Shown here: in pieces, positions 24,360 to 32,256 of the stretch
How the letters are laid out: each line of letters begins with the position of its first letter
Position numbering within the stretch: position 1 is the first letter of the stretch
The notes under the pieces: model-generated
Databases searched by the model: none
Told to the model about the DNA's origin: nothing
What the model saw: only the letters and a program-made list of their open reading frames with translations
Translations under genes and position numbers: made by a program
Source of the DNA: Bifidobacteriaceae bacterium
Lineage (GTDB): Bacteria > Actinomycetota > Actinomycetes > Actinomycetales > Bifidobacteriaceae
Reading direction: 5' to 3'
Length of the DNA: 64,000 bases
Assembly (NCBI GenBank): GCA_022650895.1
Contig: JALCQC010000001.1
Span: 124,001 to 188,000, forward strand

Positions 24360-26015
24360 ATGGTCATCAAAGGTGTTGGTATTGGCAGGGGAGCGGCAGT
24401 CGCTCCCGTTCTTCACATGGCACCGGCATTGCCCGAGCCCGCAGACGAACCTCGTGACCCCGCACTTTCGACGACTTCGGAAAAAGAGCGCATCGCGGCT
24501 GCCATGAAGAAGGTTCAGGAAAATCTGATGCAGCGCTCTCAGGCGGCAGCTCAGCATGAGAACACAAAGGAAGCCGCCCCCATTCTGGCGGCGTTGTCCC
24601 AGATGGCCGTGGACCCGGCTCTGACGACGAAAATCGATGACGGCGTCGACTCCGGAAAGACCGCCGATCGCGCCACCTATGAGGGATTCTCCAGCTTCGA
24701 GCAGCAGCTGCACGCACTCGGTGGCTACATGGCGGAGCGGGCGGGTGACCTGCGCGATGTGGGTCAGCGTGTCATCGCCTTGCTAACCGGTGCCGCGCAG
24801 CCGGGAATACCCGAAAGCGACACCCCCTATGTCCTTGTGGCGCAGGATCTCTCCCCAGCTGACACGGCGGCACTCGATCTCGACAAAGTTCAGGCCATCG
24901 TGACGGCGGAGGGTGGTCCCACCAGCCACACCGCCATTCTGGCGCGCTCTCGGGGAATCGTTGCCGTCGTTGCGGCTGCGGGGGCACAGGGCATTCCAAA
25001 CGGCACCCTCGTCGCCGTCAATGCCGCCACAGGCGAGGTGATTCCAGACCCCAGCGACACCGAGATCGCACAAGCGCATAAGCAGAACGAGGCAGTGGCA
25101 AAGGCGGCGACGTTGCGTGGAAAGCCCGGTGCCCTGAAGGACGGTACGCTCCTTCCTCTGCTCGCCAATGTCGGGAAACCGGAAGACGGTGCCCAGGCCT
25201 TGAAATTTGGGGCTGAGGGCGTCGGGCTTTTCCGTACTGAGTTCCTTTTCCTCTCCTCGGAGGAGGCCCCCAGTGTGGAGGTTCAGGCGGCCGCCTATGA
25301 GAAGCTGTTGGCGCAGTTCCCGGGGAAGAAGGTTGTCATTCGCCTTCTGGATGCCGGAGCCGATAAGCCTCTCGCCTTCCTCACGCCCGAAGACGAGCCG
25401 AACCCCGCGCTCGGCGTCCGTGGATTGCGTGCCTTGCGCGTTCACAAGAATATCTTGGAGGATCAGCTCGAGGCCCTCGCCCGCGCGGATGCGGCGACGG
25501 AAGCGGATCTGTGGGTGATGGCACCCATGGTGGCCGATGCTCCCGAGGCAAAGTACTTCACCGATCTGGGTCATTCGTACGGTCTCAAAAAAGTCGGTGT
25601 CATGGCAGAGGTTCCCTCCATTGCCATCATGGCGGATCAGGTGGCGAAGGTCACTGATTTCGTGAGCATCGGCACCAACGATCTGACTCAGTACACACTG
25701 GCGGCGGACCGGACATTGGGCTCCGTCAGCCATTATCAGACGGTGTGGCATCCCGCTGTGCTTCGCGCCATCAAGATGATCGCCGATGCTGGTGCCGCCC
25801 AGGGAATGCCTGTGGGGGTGTGTGGCGAGGCGGCCGCGGATCCGCAGATGGCGGTGGTGCTCGCCGGGGTAGGAGTCACATCGCTGTCAATGTCGGCGGC
25901 CTCTCTCGACGCCGTCCGCGCCGAACTGGCGGAGCATACCCTAGCCGAGGCTCAGGAGAAGGCCGCAGCTGCCCTTGATGGCGCACAGTACAAGCCGTAC
26001 GAGCCGGAGGAATAA
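24360..26015 (+). CDS. ptsI: Phosphoenolpyruvate-protein phosphotransferase (Enzyme I)
   Basis: General PTS enzyme that takes phosphate from PEP and passes it to HPr. At 551 residues it is slightly short of the usual 570-575. The phospho-His signature GGPTSHTAILARS places the active His at residue 190. The PEP-binding barrel follows, with GVGLFRTEFLF, VRLLDAGADKP-type sequence, FVSIGTNDLTQYTLAADR and the catalytic Cys in VGVCGEAAADP. AAGGAG lies before the ATG. It is the first gene of a plus-strand operon with EIIA, EIIB and EIIC. Confidence 0.95.
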   Translation: MVIKGVGIGRGAAVAPVLHMAPALPEPADEPRDPALSTTSEKERIAAAMKKVQENLMQRSQAAAQHENTKEAAPILAALSQMAVDPALTTKIDDGVDSGKTADRATYEGFSSFEQQLHALGGYMAERAGDLRDVGQRVIALLTGAAQPGIPESDTPYVLVAQDLSPADTAALDLDKVQAIVTAEGGPTSHTAILARSRGIVAVVAAAGAQGIPNGTLVAVNAATGEVIPDPSDTEIAQAHKQNEAVAKAATLRGKPGALKDGTLLPLLANVGKPEDGAQALKFGAEGVGLFRTEFLFLSSEEAPSVEVQAAAYEKLLAQFPGKKVVIRLLDAGADKPLAFLTPEDEPNPALGVRGLRALRVHKNILEDQLEALARADAATEADLWVMAPMVADAPEAKYFTDLGHSYGLKKVGVMAEVPSIAIMADQVAKVTDFVSIGTNDLTQYTLAADRTLGSVSHYQTVWHPAVLRAIKMIADAGAAQGMPVGVCGEAAADPQMAVVLAGVGVTSLSMSAASLDAVRAELAEHTLAEAQEKAAAALDGAQYKPYEPEE

Positions 26016-26076
26016 CCAATGGACTCCCTCATCTCCACTCTTCACCGAACGTCACCCCTCACTGAAAGGAATTGAT

Positions 26077-26526
26077 ATGACGACAGAGATGCAGCAGTAC
26101 CTTCCCGATGAGGCCTTCGACCTCGATGTCGAGGCAGCGGATTGGCGAGAGGCCATTCGCCTTTCCGGTGATCGGCTCGTCGCCGCAGGTTTCACCACCG
26201 AGGCCTATACGCAGGCCATGATCGAGACCGTGGAAAAGATGGGGCCATACATCGTCATCGCTCCGGGTCTGGCCCTGGCTCATTCGCGTCCCTCCGAAGC
26301 GGTCCTGAATACTGGCCTGAGCTGGGTGCGCCTGTCCACTCCGGTGGAGTTCGGCAACAAGGACAACGATCCCGTGTCTCTGGTCATCGGTCTTGCGGGG
26401 CGGAACGAAGAAGAACACGTTCATGTGATGAGCGCCATCGCAGGAGCGCTGTCGAGCGCGGAAAAGCGCAAGAAGCTCGAGGAAGCGCCCACGGCTGCAG
26501 CCATCAGAACGATTCTGGAAGCGTAA
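26077..26526 (+). CDS. PTS EIIA component (mannitol/fructose-ascorbate EIIA_2 type)
   Basis: A 149-residue cytoplasmic protein that receives phosphate from HPr and passes it to EIIB. The EIIA type-2 active-site segment APGLALAHSRPSEAV contains His69. The open frame extends to 25975 within the end of ptsI, but the ATG at 26077 has GAAAGGA six bases upstream. It lies 61 bases after ptsI and 63 before EIIB. The A-B-C order matches ascorbate-type (Ula/Sga) systems. Confidence 0.92.
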   Translation: MTTEMQQYLPDEAFDLDVEAADWREAIRLSGDRLVAAGFTTEAYTQAMIETVEKMGPYIVIAPGLALAHSRPSEAVLNTGLSWVRLSTPVEFGNKDNDPVSLVIGLAGRNEEEHVHVMSAIAGALSSAEKRKKLEEAPTAAAIRTILEA

Positions 26527-26589
26527 TTGAACTGCCGTGGCACAGCAGTGCTGCAGCAGTCACCACACATCACCAATAAAGGAAACATC

Positions 26590-26859
26590 ATGGATATTCT
26601 CTGTGTTTGCGGAAATGGCATCGGAACATCGGTGCTTCTCAAAGCCAATGTGGAACAGGTCGCTTCACAGCTTGACATGGACGTCAACGTCTCCACGGCC
26701 GACATCGGCACTGCGCCAGGAACCGCGGTGACTCAGGACCTTGTCCTGACCTCCGCGCAGCTGGCCCCGGAGCTCGAGGGAGTGAGCACACCCGTCCGAG
26801 TCGTTCACAATTTCATGGATCTCAACGAGATTCAGCAAGTGCTCGAAGACGCCGAATAA
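26590..26859 (+). CDS. PTS EIIB component (ascorbate/lactose EIIB type)
   Basis: An 89-residue protein with the phosphorylated cysteine in the P-loop-like start MDILCVCGNGIGTS. Cys7, directly before GNG, is the expected phospho-acceptor, and Cys5 is also present. The frame runs back to 26527, but AAAGGA precedes the ATG at 26590. It transfers phosphate to the substrate carried by the EIIC encoded 95 bases downstream. Confidence 0.92.
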   Translation: MDILCVCGNGIGTSVLLKANVEQVASQLDMDVNVSTADIGTAPGTAVTQDLVLTSAQLAPELEGVSTPVRVVHNFMDLNEIQQVLEDAE

Positions 26860-26954
26860 TCGCCGGTCCGGCAGGGTCCTGCATCGCTGAAGCTGCAGAA
26901 AACATCATGTAACCCTGCGGAACTGGTAATGACGGCAAAGGAAAGGAGAACAAA

Positions 26955-28487
26955 ATGGACGCAGTAATGGCCGTGCTGAATTTCATCAGCCAGCAGATCC
27001 TCAACGTCCCGGCCTATCTCATCGGAATTGTTGCCGCTATTGGCCTCATCGCACTGAAGAAGAGTGCGGGCCAGGTCATTGCGGGAGGCCTCAAGGCCGC
27101 GTTAGGCTACCTGATTCTGGGCGCCGGCGCAACCGTTGTCACGGGAGCGTTGACCCCATTCGGAGATTTGGTGCTCAAGTCCACGGGCGCACACGGCGTG
27201 GTGCCGACCAACGAGGTGATCACCGCGCAGGCGACGAGCCAGTTCGGAACGAGTTCGGCCTACATCATCGTGCTGAGCTTTATCCTGATGCTGGTGTTCG
27301 CACGCTTCACACCACTCAAGTACGTGTTCCTGACTGGCCACCACATGGTGTTCATGTCGACGTTGCTGGCATTGGTACTCTCCGTTGGTTTCGGCGGACA
27401 GAACCAGCTGCTCGTCATCCTCATCGGTGCCGTTCTCATGGCAGTGATCATGGTGGTGATGCCGGCGTTCGCCCAGCCCTTCATGAATCGTGTGACCGGC
27501 GGTGACCAACTGTCCATCGGTCACTTCAACACCTTGGGTTACATCGCCTCGGGTGCCGTGGGTGCGGCAGTGGGAAAGAAGTCCAAGTCCACCGAGGATC
27601 TCAACTTCCCCAAGGGATTGAGCTTCCTGCGTGACTCCATGGTCTCTACCACGCTGCTCATGGTGGTGCTCTACATCATCTTCGCCATCTGGGGCGCCAT
27701 CGTTCTGCCGGCAGATGAGGCCTTCGCCATTTTCGCCTCCAGTGCTACTGTCACCGATTACGGCGCCTACATCATGGCCGCTTTCGCTCAGGCGCTGCAG
27801 TTCGGCATTGGCGTCAGCATCATTCTTTACGGCGTTCGCATCATTCTGGGCGAGCTGGTTCCCGCCTTCCAGGGCATTGCCAACAAGGTGGTTCCCGGTG
27901 CTAAGCCCGCTCTGGATATCCCGATCGTGTTCCCCTACGGTGCCAATGCATCGCTCATCGGCTTCCTTTCCTCCTTCGTGGGTGGATTGGTCGCGCTGGG
28001 CATCATTGCGGTATGGCTCGGACCTGTCTTCGGACTCGCACTGATCCTGCCTGGCATGGTTCCCCACTTCTTCGATGGTGGTGGTGCCGGTGTCTTCGGA
28101 AACGCGACAGGTGGTCGCATCGGCGCAATAGTCGGTGGCTTCATCAACGGTTTGCTAATCACCTTCCTGCCCGCGTTCCTCATGATTGTCATGGGTAGCT
28201 TCGGCGTCGCCAACTCCACGTTCGGCGATGCGGACTTCGCATGGTTCGGAACCGTAGTGGGCAACATTGCGCATCTTGGTCCCGTCGGCGGCTCGATCGG
28301 CCTCGTCATCCTCGCAGTCGTGCTGTTTGGTGCGGCTTGCATCTGGCAGGTAAAGGTCGTCAACAAGGGCTGGCTGCCAGCTAGCAAGCACGCAGCTTTC
28401 ATCGATCAGGTGAAGGCCGATGAGAAGGCCGCCAAGGCCGCTGAGCGCGCTGCTGCCAAGGCCGCACGTGCTGAGTCGCAGTCATAG
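26955..28487 (+). CDS. PTS EIIC component, UlaA/SgaT type
   Basis: Integral membrane transporter of 510 residues with about eleven hydrophobic segments. It resembles the ascorbate permease family (UlaA/SgaT), with sequences such as YLIGIVAAIGLIALKK near the start and GMVPHFFDGGGAGVFGNATGG near residue 370. The C-terminus ends in an Ala/Lys/Glu-rich helix (about 480-510). GGAAAGGAGA precedes the ATG. L-ascorbate is the known substrate of the family, but no ascorbate-degradation genes (ulaDEFG-like) are in the window, so the actual sugar or sugar acid is uncertain. Confidence 0.9.
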   Translation: MDAVMAVLNFISQQILNVPAYLIGIVAAIGLIALKKSAGQVIAGGLKAALGYLILGAGATVVTGALTPFGDLVLKSTGAHGVVPTNEVITAQATSQFGTSSAYIIVLSFILMLVFARFTPLKYVFLTGHHMVFMSTLLALVLSVGFGGQNQLLVILIGAVLMAVIMVVMPAFAQPFMNRVTGGDQLSIGHFNTLGYIASGAVGAAVGKKSKSTEDLNFPKGLSFLRDSMVSTTLLMVVLYIIFAIWGAIVLPADEAFAIFASSATVTDYGAYIMAAFAQALQFGIGVSIILYGVRIILGELVPAFQGIANKVVPGAKPALDIPIVFPYGANASLIGFLSSFVGGLVALGIIAVWLGPVFGLALILPGMVPHFFDGGGAGVFGNATGGRIGAIVGGFINGLLITFLPAFLMIVMGSFGVANSTFGDADFAWFGTVVGNIAHLGPVGGSIGLVILAVVLFGAACIWQVKVVNKGWLPASKHAAFIDQVKADEKAAKAAERAAAKAARAESQS

Positions 28488-28499
28488 CTGCGTTTTCGC

Positions 28500-28619
28500 T
28501 TCTGTGGGTTCGGCCATGATTGGTTGAACCCACAGAAACCGCATCAACTCACGTAGCAACTTACAACTCAACGGGGCGGTATCCACAGGGGAATATTTCC
28601 CGCGGATACCGCCCTTTTT
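28500..28619 (+). terminator. Double hairpin ending the PTS operon
   Basis: The first element is a perfect 12-base inverted repeat, TTCTGTGGGTTC (28500-28511) and GAACCCACAGAA (28526-28537), without a T run. The second (28574-28614) is a long stem formed by GGGCGGTATCC and GGATACCGCCC, followed by TTTTT, a classic intrinsic terminator. Confidence 0.9.
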
Positions 28620-28740
28620 GAATGCGTTGAGTGATGCTGCGAGATGCAGTTGCTGTGATGGTGTGGCGTAGCGCAACTGCAGAATGGCAGCGCATGGCGT
28701 GGCGTCGCGATTAGCCGTGGCGTGGCCGTCTTGGTGCAAT

Positions 28741-28780
28741 TTCAGGAGATGTCGGGAGATCTCAGGAGATCTCAGGAGAT
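28741..28780. repeat. Four 10-base tandem repeats at the end of the L,D-transpeptidase gene
   Basis: Four consecutive 10-mers ending in GGAGAT occur: TTCAGGAGAT, GTCGGGAGAT, CTCAGGAGAT, CTCAGGAGAT. The last two are identical. They run across the stop codon of the minus-strand transpeptidase gene, so its last codons derive from the repeat. The period equals about one helical turn. No function is evident. Confidence 0.7.
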
Positions 28781-29464
28781 GTGGACAGGGGTCCCAGTGG
28801 GGACTTGCTCGAAAAACCAGCGCGCATCGGCGACGGTGAGACGGACGCAACCGTGGGAGGCGGGACTCCCGAGTTTCTCCACCTCGGATTCGATGTATTT
28901 TCCGTCTGCGTCGATGGGGACGCTGTGGAAAAGAAAAGTGCTCTTGATGAAGCCAGTCCACCAGTTTGCGCCCTGTTTTTCTTCGGCGTTGTAGAAAGTC
29001 GTTCCGCGCGTTCCGATGGTGAAGTCTCCGTGAGGAGTGGTGTCGTTGAGACCGGTGCTCGCCGTCATCGTGTAGATCACGGTGTCGTTGCTGAGTATTT
29101 CCACGTTTTGGCGCTCGAGGGACACCACAACTTTGAGATTCGTGTAGTCAGCGAGATTCGGCTGCGTGCCGGTCGGAGCCTTCCAATCGATTTGCTGTGC
29201 GTCGGGAACGGGATGCCTGTTCAGCGTCTCCGGGGTGCGCACGATGGTGCGGGACGTCTCCGAGCCCGCTGTCAGGGAGGTCATTGACTCGGCGGTTCCT
29301 GTGGTCCGTGACGTGGACTGCTCTGTGTCAAAGGACGCCGGCTGGGGGACCGCAAGACCGAAACGAGCTGCTCCGACGATGATGAAGAGCGCCGACACAG
29401 CGCTGAAAACGGGCATGCCAAAGCGCCGAACACCCTGCTGGAGCTCTGTGTAATCAAATTTCAT
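28772..29464 (-). CDS. L,D-transpeptidase (YkuD domain)
   Basis: Envelope enzyme of 230 residues that crosslinks peptidoglycan or attaches proteins to it. One N-terminal membrane anchor (about 17-39) is followed by a Thr/Ser-rich linker and the YkuD domain from about 108. The catalytic signature SHGCVRL is at 203-209, with Cys206 as nucleophile and His180 in FLFHSVP as partner. No binding module is fused. It is divergent from azlC. Confidence 0.92.
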   Translation of the reverse strand: MKFDYTELQQGVRRFGMPVFSAVSALFIIVGAARFGLAVPQPASFDTEQSTSRTTGTAESMTSLTAGSETSRTIVRTPETLNRHPVPDAQQIDWKAPTGTQPNLADYTNLKVVVSLERQNVEILSNDTVIYTMTASTGLNDTTPHGDFTIGTRGTTFYNAEEKQGANWWTGFIKSTFLFHSVPIDADGKYIESEVEKLGSPASHGCVRLTVADARWFFEQVPTGTPVHIS

Positions 29465-29639
29465 GTGCCCATGCCTTGTCGTGAGTTCCGAATACCTTTC
29501 ATCCTACCTGTTGAAGCACTGTCGAGCGCAGTTAGTGAAATCCCATAGCGAGAACGAACTTTATTACCTGACGTGCCAAGCTCACGCGCACGGGGCACAC
29601 GATGGGTATCTTCAGCAGGGCTCTTGGAGGAGGGGAACG

Positions 29640-30362
29640 GTGGTTCAGTCAGAGAGAGGTGTGGTGGTTCGCGCCTTCAAAGCTGCCTTCCCCTACACTC
29701 TTCCGATTTTCGCGGGATTCGAGTTTCTGGGACTCACCTATGGAATGTATATGAACGTGTCGGGCTTCAGTTTTCTCTACCCGCTCTTCATGAGCATGCT
29801 CATTTTCGCGGGATCCATGGAATTCATCACAGTGAGTCTGCTGCTGACCGCCTTCAACCCCCTTCAGGCCTTTCTCATGACACTCATGATCAACGCGCGT
29901 CACCTCTTCTACGGTCTTTCCATGCTGGAGAAATTCAAGGGATTGGGCTGGAAGAAGATATACCTCATCTACGGAATGTGCGACGAGACGTTCTCCATCA
30001 ACTTTTCCGCTCGGATTCCGGTTGATGTGGATCGTGGATGGTTCATGGTTTTCGTGACAGCTCTCAATCAGGTGTACTGGGTGAGCGGTGCCACGCTCGG
30101 AGGGCTCTTCGGCTCCATGATCACTCTCAACACCGAGGGCATCGATTTCGCGATGACCGCCATGTTCGTCGTCATCTTCATGGAGCAGTGGATACGCGAT
30201 CGCGATCACACCAGTTCGCTCCTCGGCCTTGCTCTCTCTTTCGTGTGCCTCCTTGTTTTCGGAGCCGACAACTTCATCATTCCTTCCATGATCGCGATTC
30301 TGCTCGTGTTGACGCTGCTTCGCTCACACTTGGAACCGCGGGGAAAGGTAGGTCTGGCATGA
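29640..30362 (+). CDS. azlC: Branched-chain amino acid exporter, large subunit AzlC
   Basis: A 240-residue membrane protein of the AzlC/YgaZ family that, with AzlD, exports branched-chain amino acids. Characteristic segments are IFAGSMEFI and [13 protein letters not shown]. The frame is open to 29463, but GTG at 29640 is chosen: GGAGGAGGGG lies four bases upstream and the protein then has the family length. The stop overlaps the azlD start (ATGA). The divergent gap to the transpeptidase gene is 175 bases and shows no clear operator. Confidence 0.88.
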   Translation: MVQSERGVVVRAFKAAFPYTLPIFAGFEFLGLTYGMYMNVSGFSFLYPLFMSMLIFAGSMEFITVSLLLTAFNPLQAFLMTLMINARHLFYGLSMLEKFKGLGWKKIYLIYGMCDETFSINFSARIPVDVDRGWFMVFVTALNQVYWVSGATLGGLFGSMITLNTEGIDFAMTAMFVVIFMEQWIRDRDHTSSLLGLALSFVCLLVFGADNFIIPSMIAILLVLTLLRSHLEPRGKVGLA

Positions 30363-30685
30363 CACTCCTTCAGCAGATCATCACCATCGGAGCGGTGGTT
30401 GTGGGAACGTTGATCACACGCTTCCTGCCCTTTCTCATTTTTCCTGCCGGCAAGGAGACTCCCCGGTATGTGAAGTATCTCGGGAAGGTTCTGCCTGCGG
30501 CGGTCTTTGGGTTGCTCGTGATTTACTGTCTTCGCAACGTCAGTGTTTTCAGTGGTTCGCACGCCATTCCAGAGCTCATTTCCATTGCCGTCGTCGTGGT
30601 GTTGCATCTGTGGAAGCGTCAGATGCTCCTCTCCATCGCCGGTGGGACTGTGTGCTATATGTTGCTGGTCCAATTGGTCTTTTGA
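30359..30685 (+). CDS. azlD: Branched-chain amino acid exporter, small subunit AzlD
   Basis: A 108-residue membrane protein with four hydrophobic segments, typical of AzlD/YgaH. The segment [13 protein letters not shown] near residue 17 is characteristic. The ATG overlaps the azlC stop by four bases, as usual for this pair. It is followed 13 bases later by a ClC channel gene in the same direction, possibly in the same transcript. Confidence 0.9.
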   Translation: MTLLQQIITIGAVVVGTLITRFLPFLIFPAGKETPRYVKYLGKVLPAAVFGLLVIYCLRNVSVFSGSHAIPELISIAVVVVLHLWKRQMLLSIAGGTVCYMLLVQLVF

Positions 30686-30697
30686 GATGATGGAGGC

Positions 30698-32110
30698 ATG
30701 ACTACGCACGTGCATGACTCCTCCGCCGATGTGGAGGAAAAGCCCACCGGCAGGCGGTCGTCGGAACGTCGCCTGGGATTGCGCGGTCGGCGGTGGCTCG
30801 CCCTGACCCTTTCCGTGATTGTTCTGGGCGTGGTGGTGGGATGCTCTTCAGGCCTGCTGAGCTTGTTTCTGGAAGTGATCCAACGCCTTTTTCTCGGATT
30901 CCAGGAGACATCGGCGGCACCGAGCCCTTCGGCCGTGGCACCGTGGCGCAGAGTCGTTTCGGTAACGGTGGGCGGCATCGTGGTTGCGGTGGCCTGGTGG
31001 CTGCTGCGCAACAAGACGCGGAGGGTTCCCTCCGTCAAGGCTGCCGTAGCGGGCAAGGAGATGCCGTGGTGGCAAACCCTTCTCCACGTGGTTGCTCAGA
31101 TGTTCTTCGTCGGCACGGGCGCTTCCATCGGTAGGGAAGTGGCGCCGCGTGAGGCCGGCTCCATGCTGGCTCAGAAGTGGATGCGGGTCGGCATTGCGCT
31201 CGGCCTGCGTCATTCGGACGGTCCGCTGCTGGTGGCCGCGGCTGCGGGCGCAGGTTTCGCGGGCGTGTACATTTCTCCTTTGACCGGCATGTTTTTCAGC
31301 GTTGAGATTCTTCTGAAACGTATCGACCACGAGACGGTTCTCGTCAGTTTCGGCATGAGTGTGATCGCGACGGTGGTGGGCGGTGCCATCAAGGGCACGG
31401 CACCGTATTATTCGGTCGGTTCGCAGTCCTTTGCGCCCTCGCTCATGGTGGTAGCCGTTCTCATCGCACTGGTGGCGGGTTGTGCGGGAGGTGCTTTCCG
31501 TAGGGCGACCCGGTGGGCAGAGTCGCATCAGACGACGTCGGCTCACATCCTGTGGCAGCTTCCGCTTGCCGGCTTGTTGACGGGTGTGGCAGCCATGTGG
31601 GCCCCGCAGTTGACGGGGAATGGTCGTGCCCTTGCACAGGCAGCTTTTGATATCACCGATGGCTTCGTGGAGACCGCGACGGGAGCTGTCGGGGATTCCT
31701 CTGTGACGGACTATCCTTCCGCCTTTACCGTAGTGGCTCTGCTTGCGGTGTGGTGTGCGATGAAGGCCATTCTCACTGTGTTGACGATACGTTCGGGGGC
31801 CTCGGGGGGAACGCTCACGCCATCCATCGCGATGGGTTCCTGCATCGGTGCGATGATGGGCATTCTCTTGGTGTCGGTCGTGCCCACCGCGGGAATTCAC
31901 GTCTGGCAGTGTGCGATGATCGGCGCCGTCTCCTTGCTTGCCGCCTCTCAGCAGGCCCCTCTCATGGCGTTGATGATGCTCATTGAGATCACCCATCTTC
32001 CGATTCAATCCGTGATTTCGTTGGGATTGGCGGCGGTGGTGTCGGTGGCGGTATCGAAGATCGTCATCAAGACACCTCCTACGACGGAGCTTGAAGGCGC
32101 GGTATCGTGA
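30698..32110 (+). CDS. ClC-family chloride channel/antiporter
   Basis: A 470-residue voltage-gated chloride channel superfamily protein. About ten helices are predicted, and the selectivity-filter segment reads GTGASIGREVAPREAG, with GREVAPR at 145-151 in place of the classical GREGP. A second conserved segment is GASGGTLTPSIAMG near 368. No CBS domains follow. GATGGAGG precedes the ATG. It may exchange chloride or fluoride for protons; the filter variant makes the ion uncertain. Confidence 0.88.
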   Translation: MTTHVHDSSADVEEKPTGRRSSERRLGLRGRRWLALTLSVIVLGVVVGCSSGLLSLFLEVIQRLFLGFQETSAAPSPSAVAPWRRVVSVTVGGIVVAVAWWLLRNKTRRVPSVKAAVAGKEMPWWQTLLHVVAQMFFVGTGASIGREVAPREAGSMLAQKWMRVGIALGLRHSDGPLLVAAAAGAGFAGVYISPLTGMFFSVEILLKRIDHETVLVSFGMSVIATVVGGAIKGTAPYYSVGSQSFAPSLMVVAVLIALVAGCAGGAFRRATRWAESHQTTSAHILWQLPLAGLLTGVAAMWAPQLTGNGRALAQAAFDITDGFVETATGAVGDSSVTDYPSAFTVVALLAVWCAMKAILTVLTIRSGASGGTLTPSIAMGSCIGAMMGILLVSVVPTAGIHVWQCAMIGAVSLLAASQQAPLMALMMLIEITHLPIQSVISLGLAAVVSVAVSKIVIKTPPTTELEGAVS

Positions 32111-32140
32111 GGCGATGAGGAGCACTTCTCAGATGTGAAT

Positions 32141-32175
32141 AAAAAGGGACCCGGATTCATATGAATCCGGGTCCC
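32141..32175 (-). terminator. Perfect 30-base palindromic terminator of the DEAD-box gene
   Basis: GGGACCCGGATTCAT (32146-32160) is followed directly by its exact complement (32161-32175). On the minus strand the stem is followed by TTTTTATT. It lies 80 bases past the helicase stop, and may also stop transcripts arriving from the ClC gene, although no T run follows on the plus strand. Confidence 0.88.
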
Positions 32176-32256
32176 TGTGAGATAACGGTCAAAAGACTGT
32201 CACGATCTGGCGATGTGGTCTGTTCCGAGGCAGTCTGTTGGCATGCTGATCAATGA

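Noticed and set aside
28500-28537. First hairpin after EIIC as an operator
   Set aside because: Its position directly after the stop and before a strong terminator fits a 3' end structure better than a binding site for a promoter.
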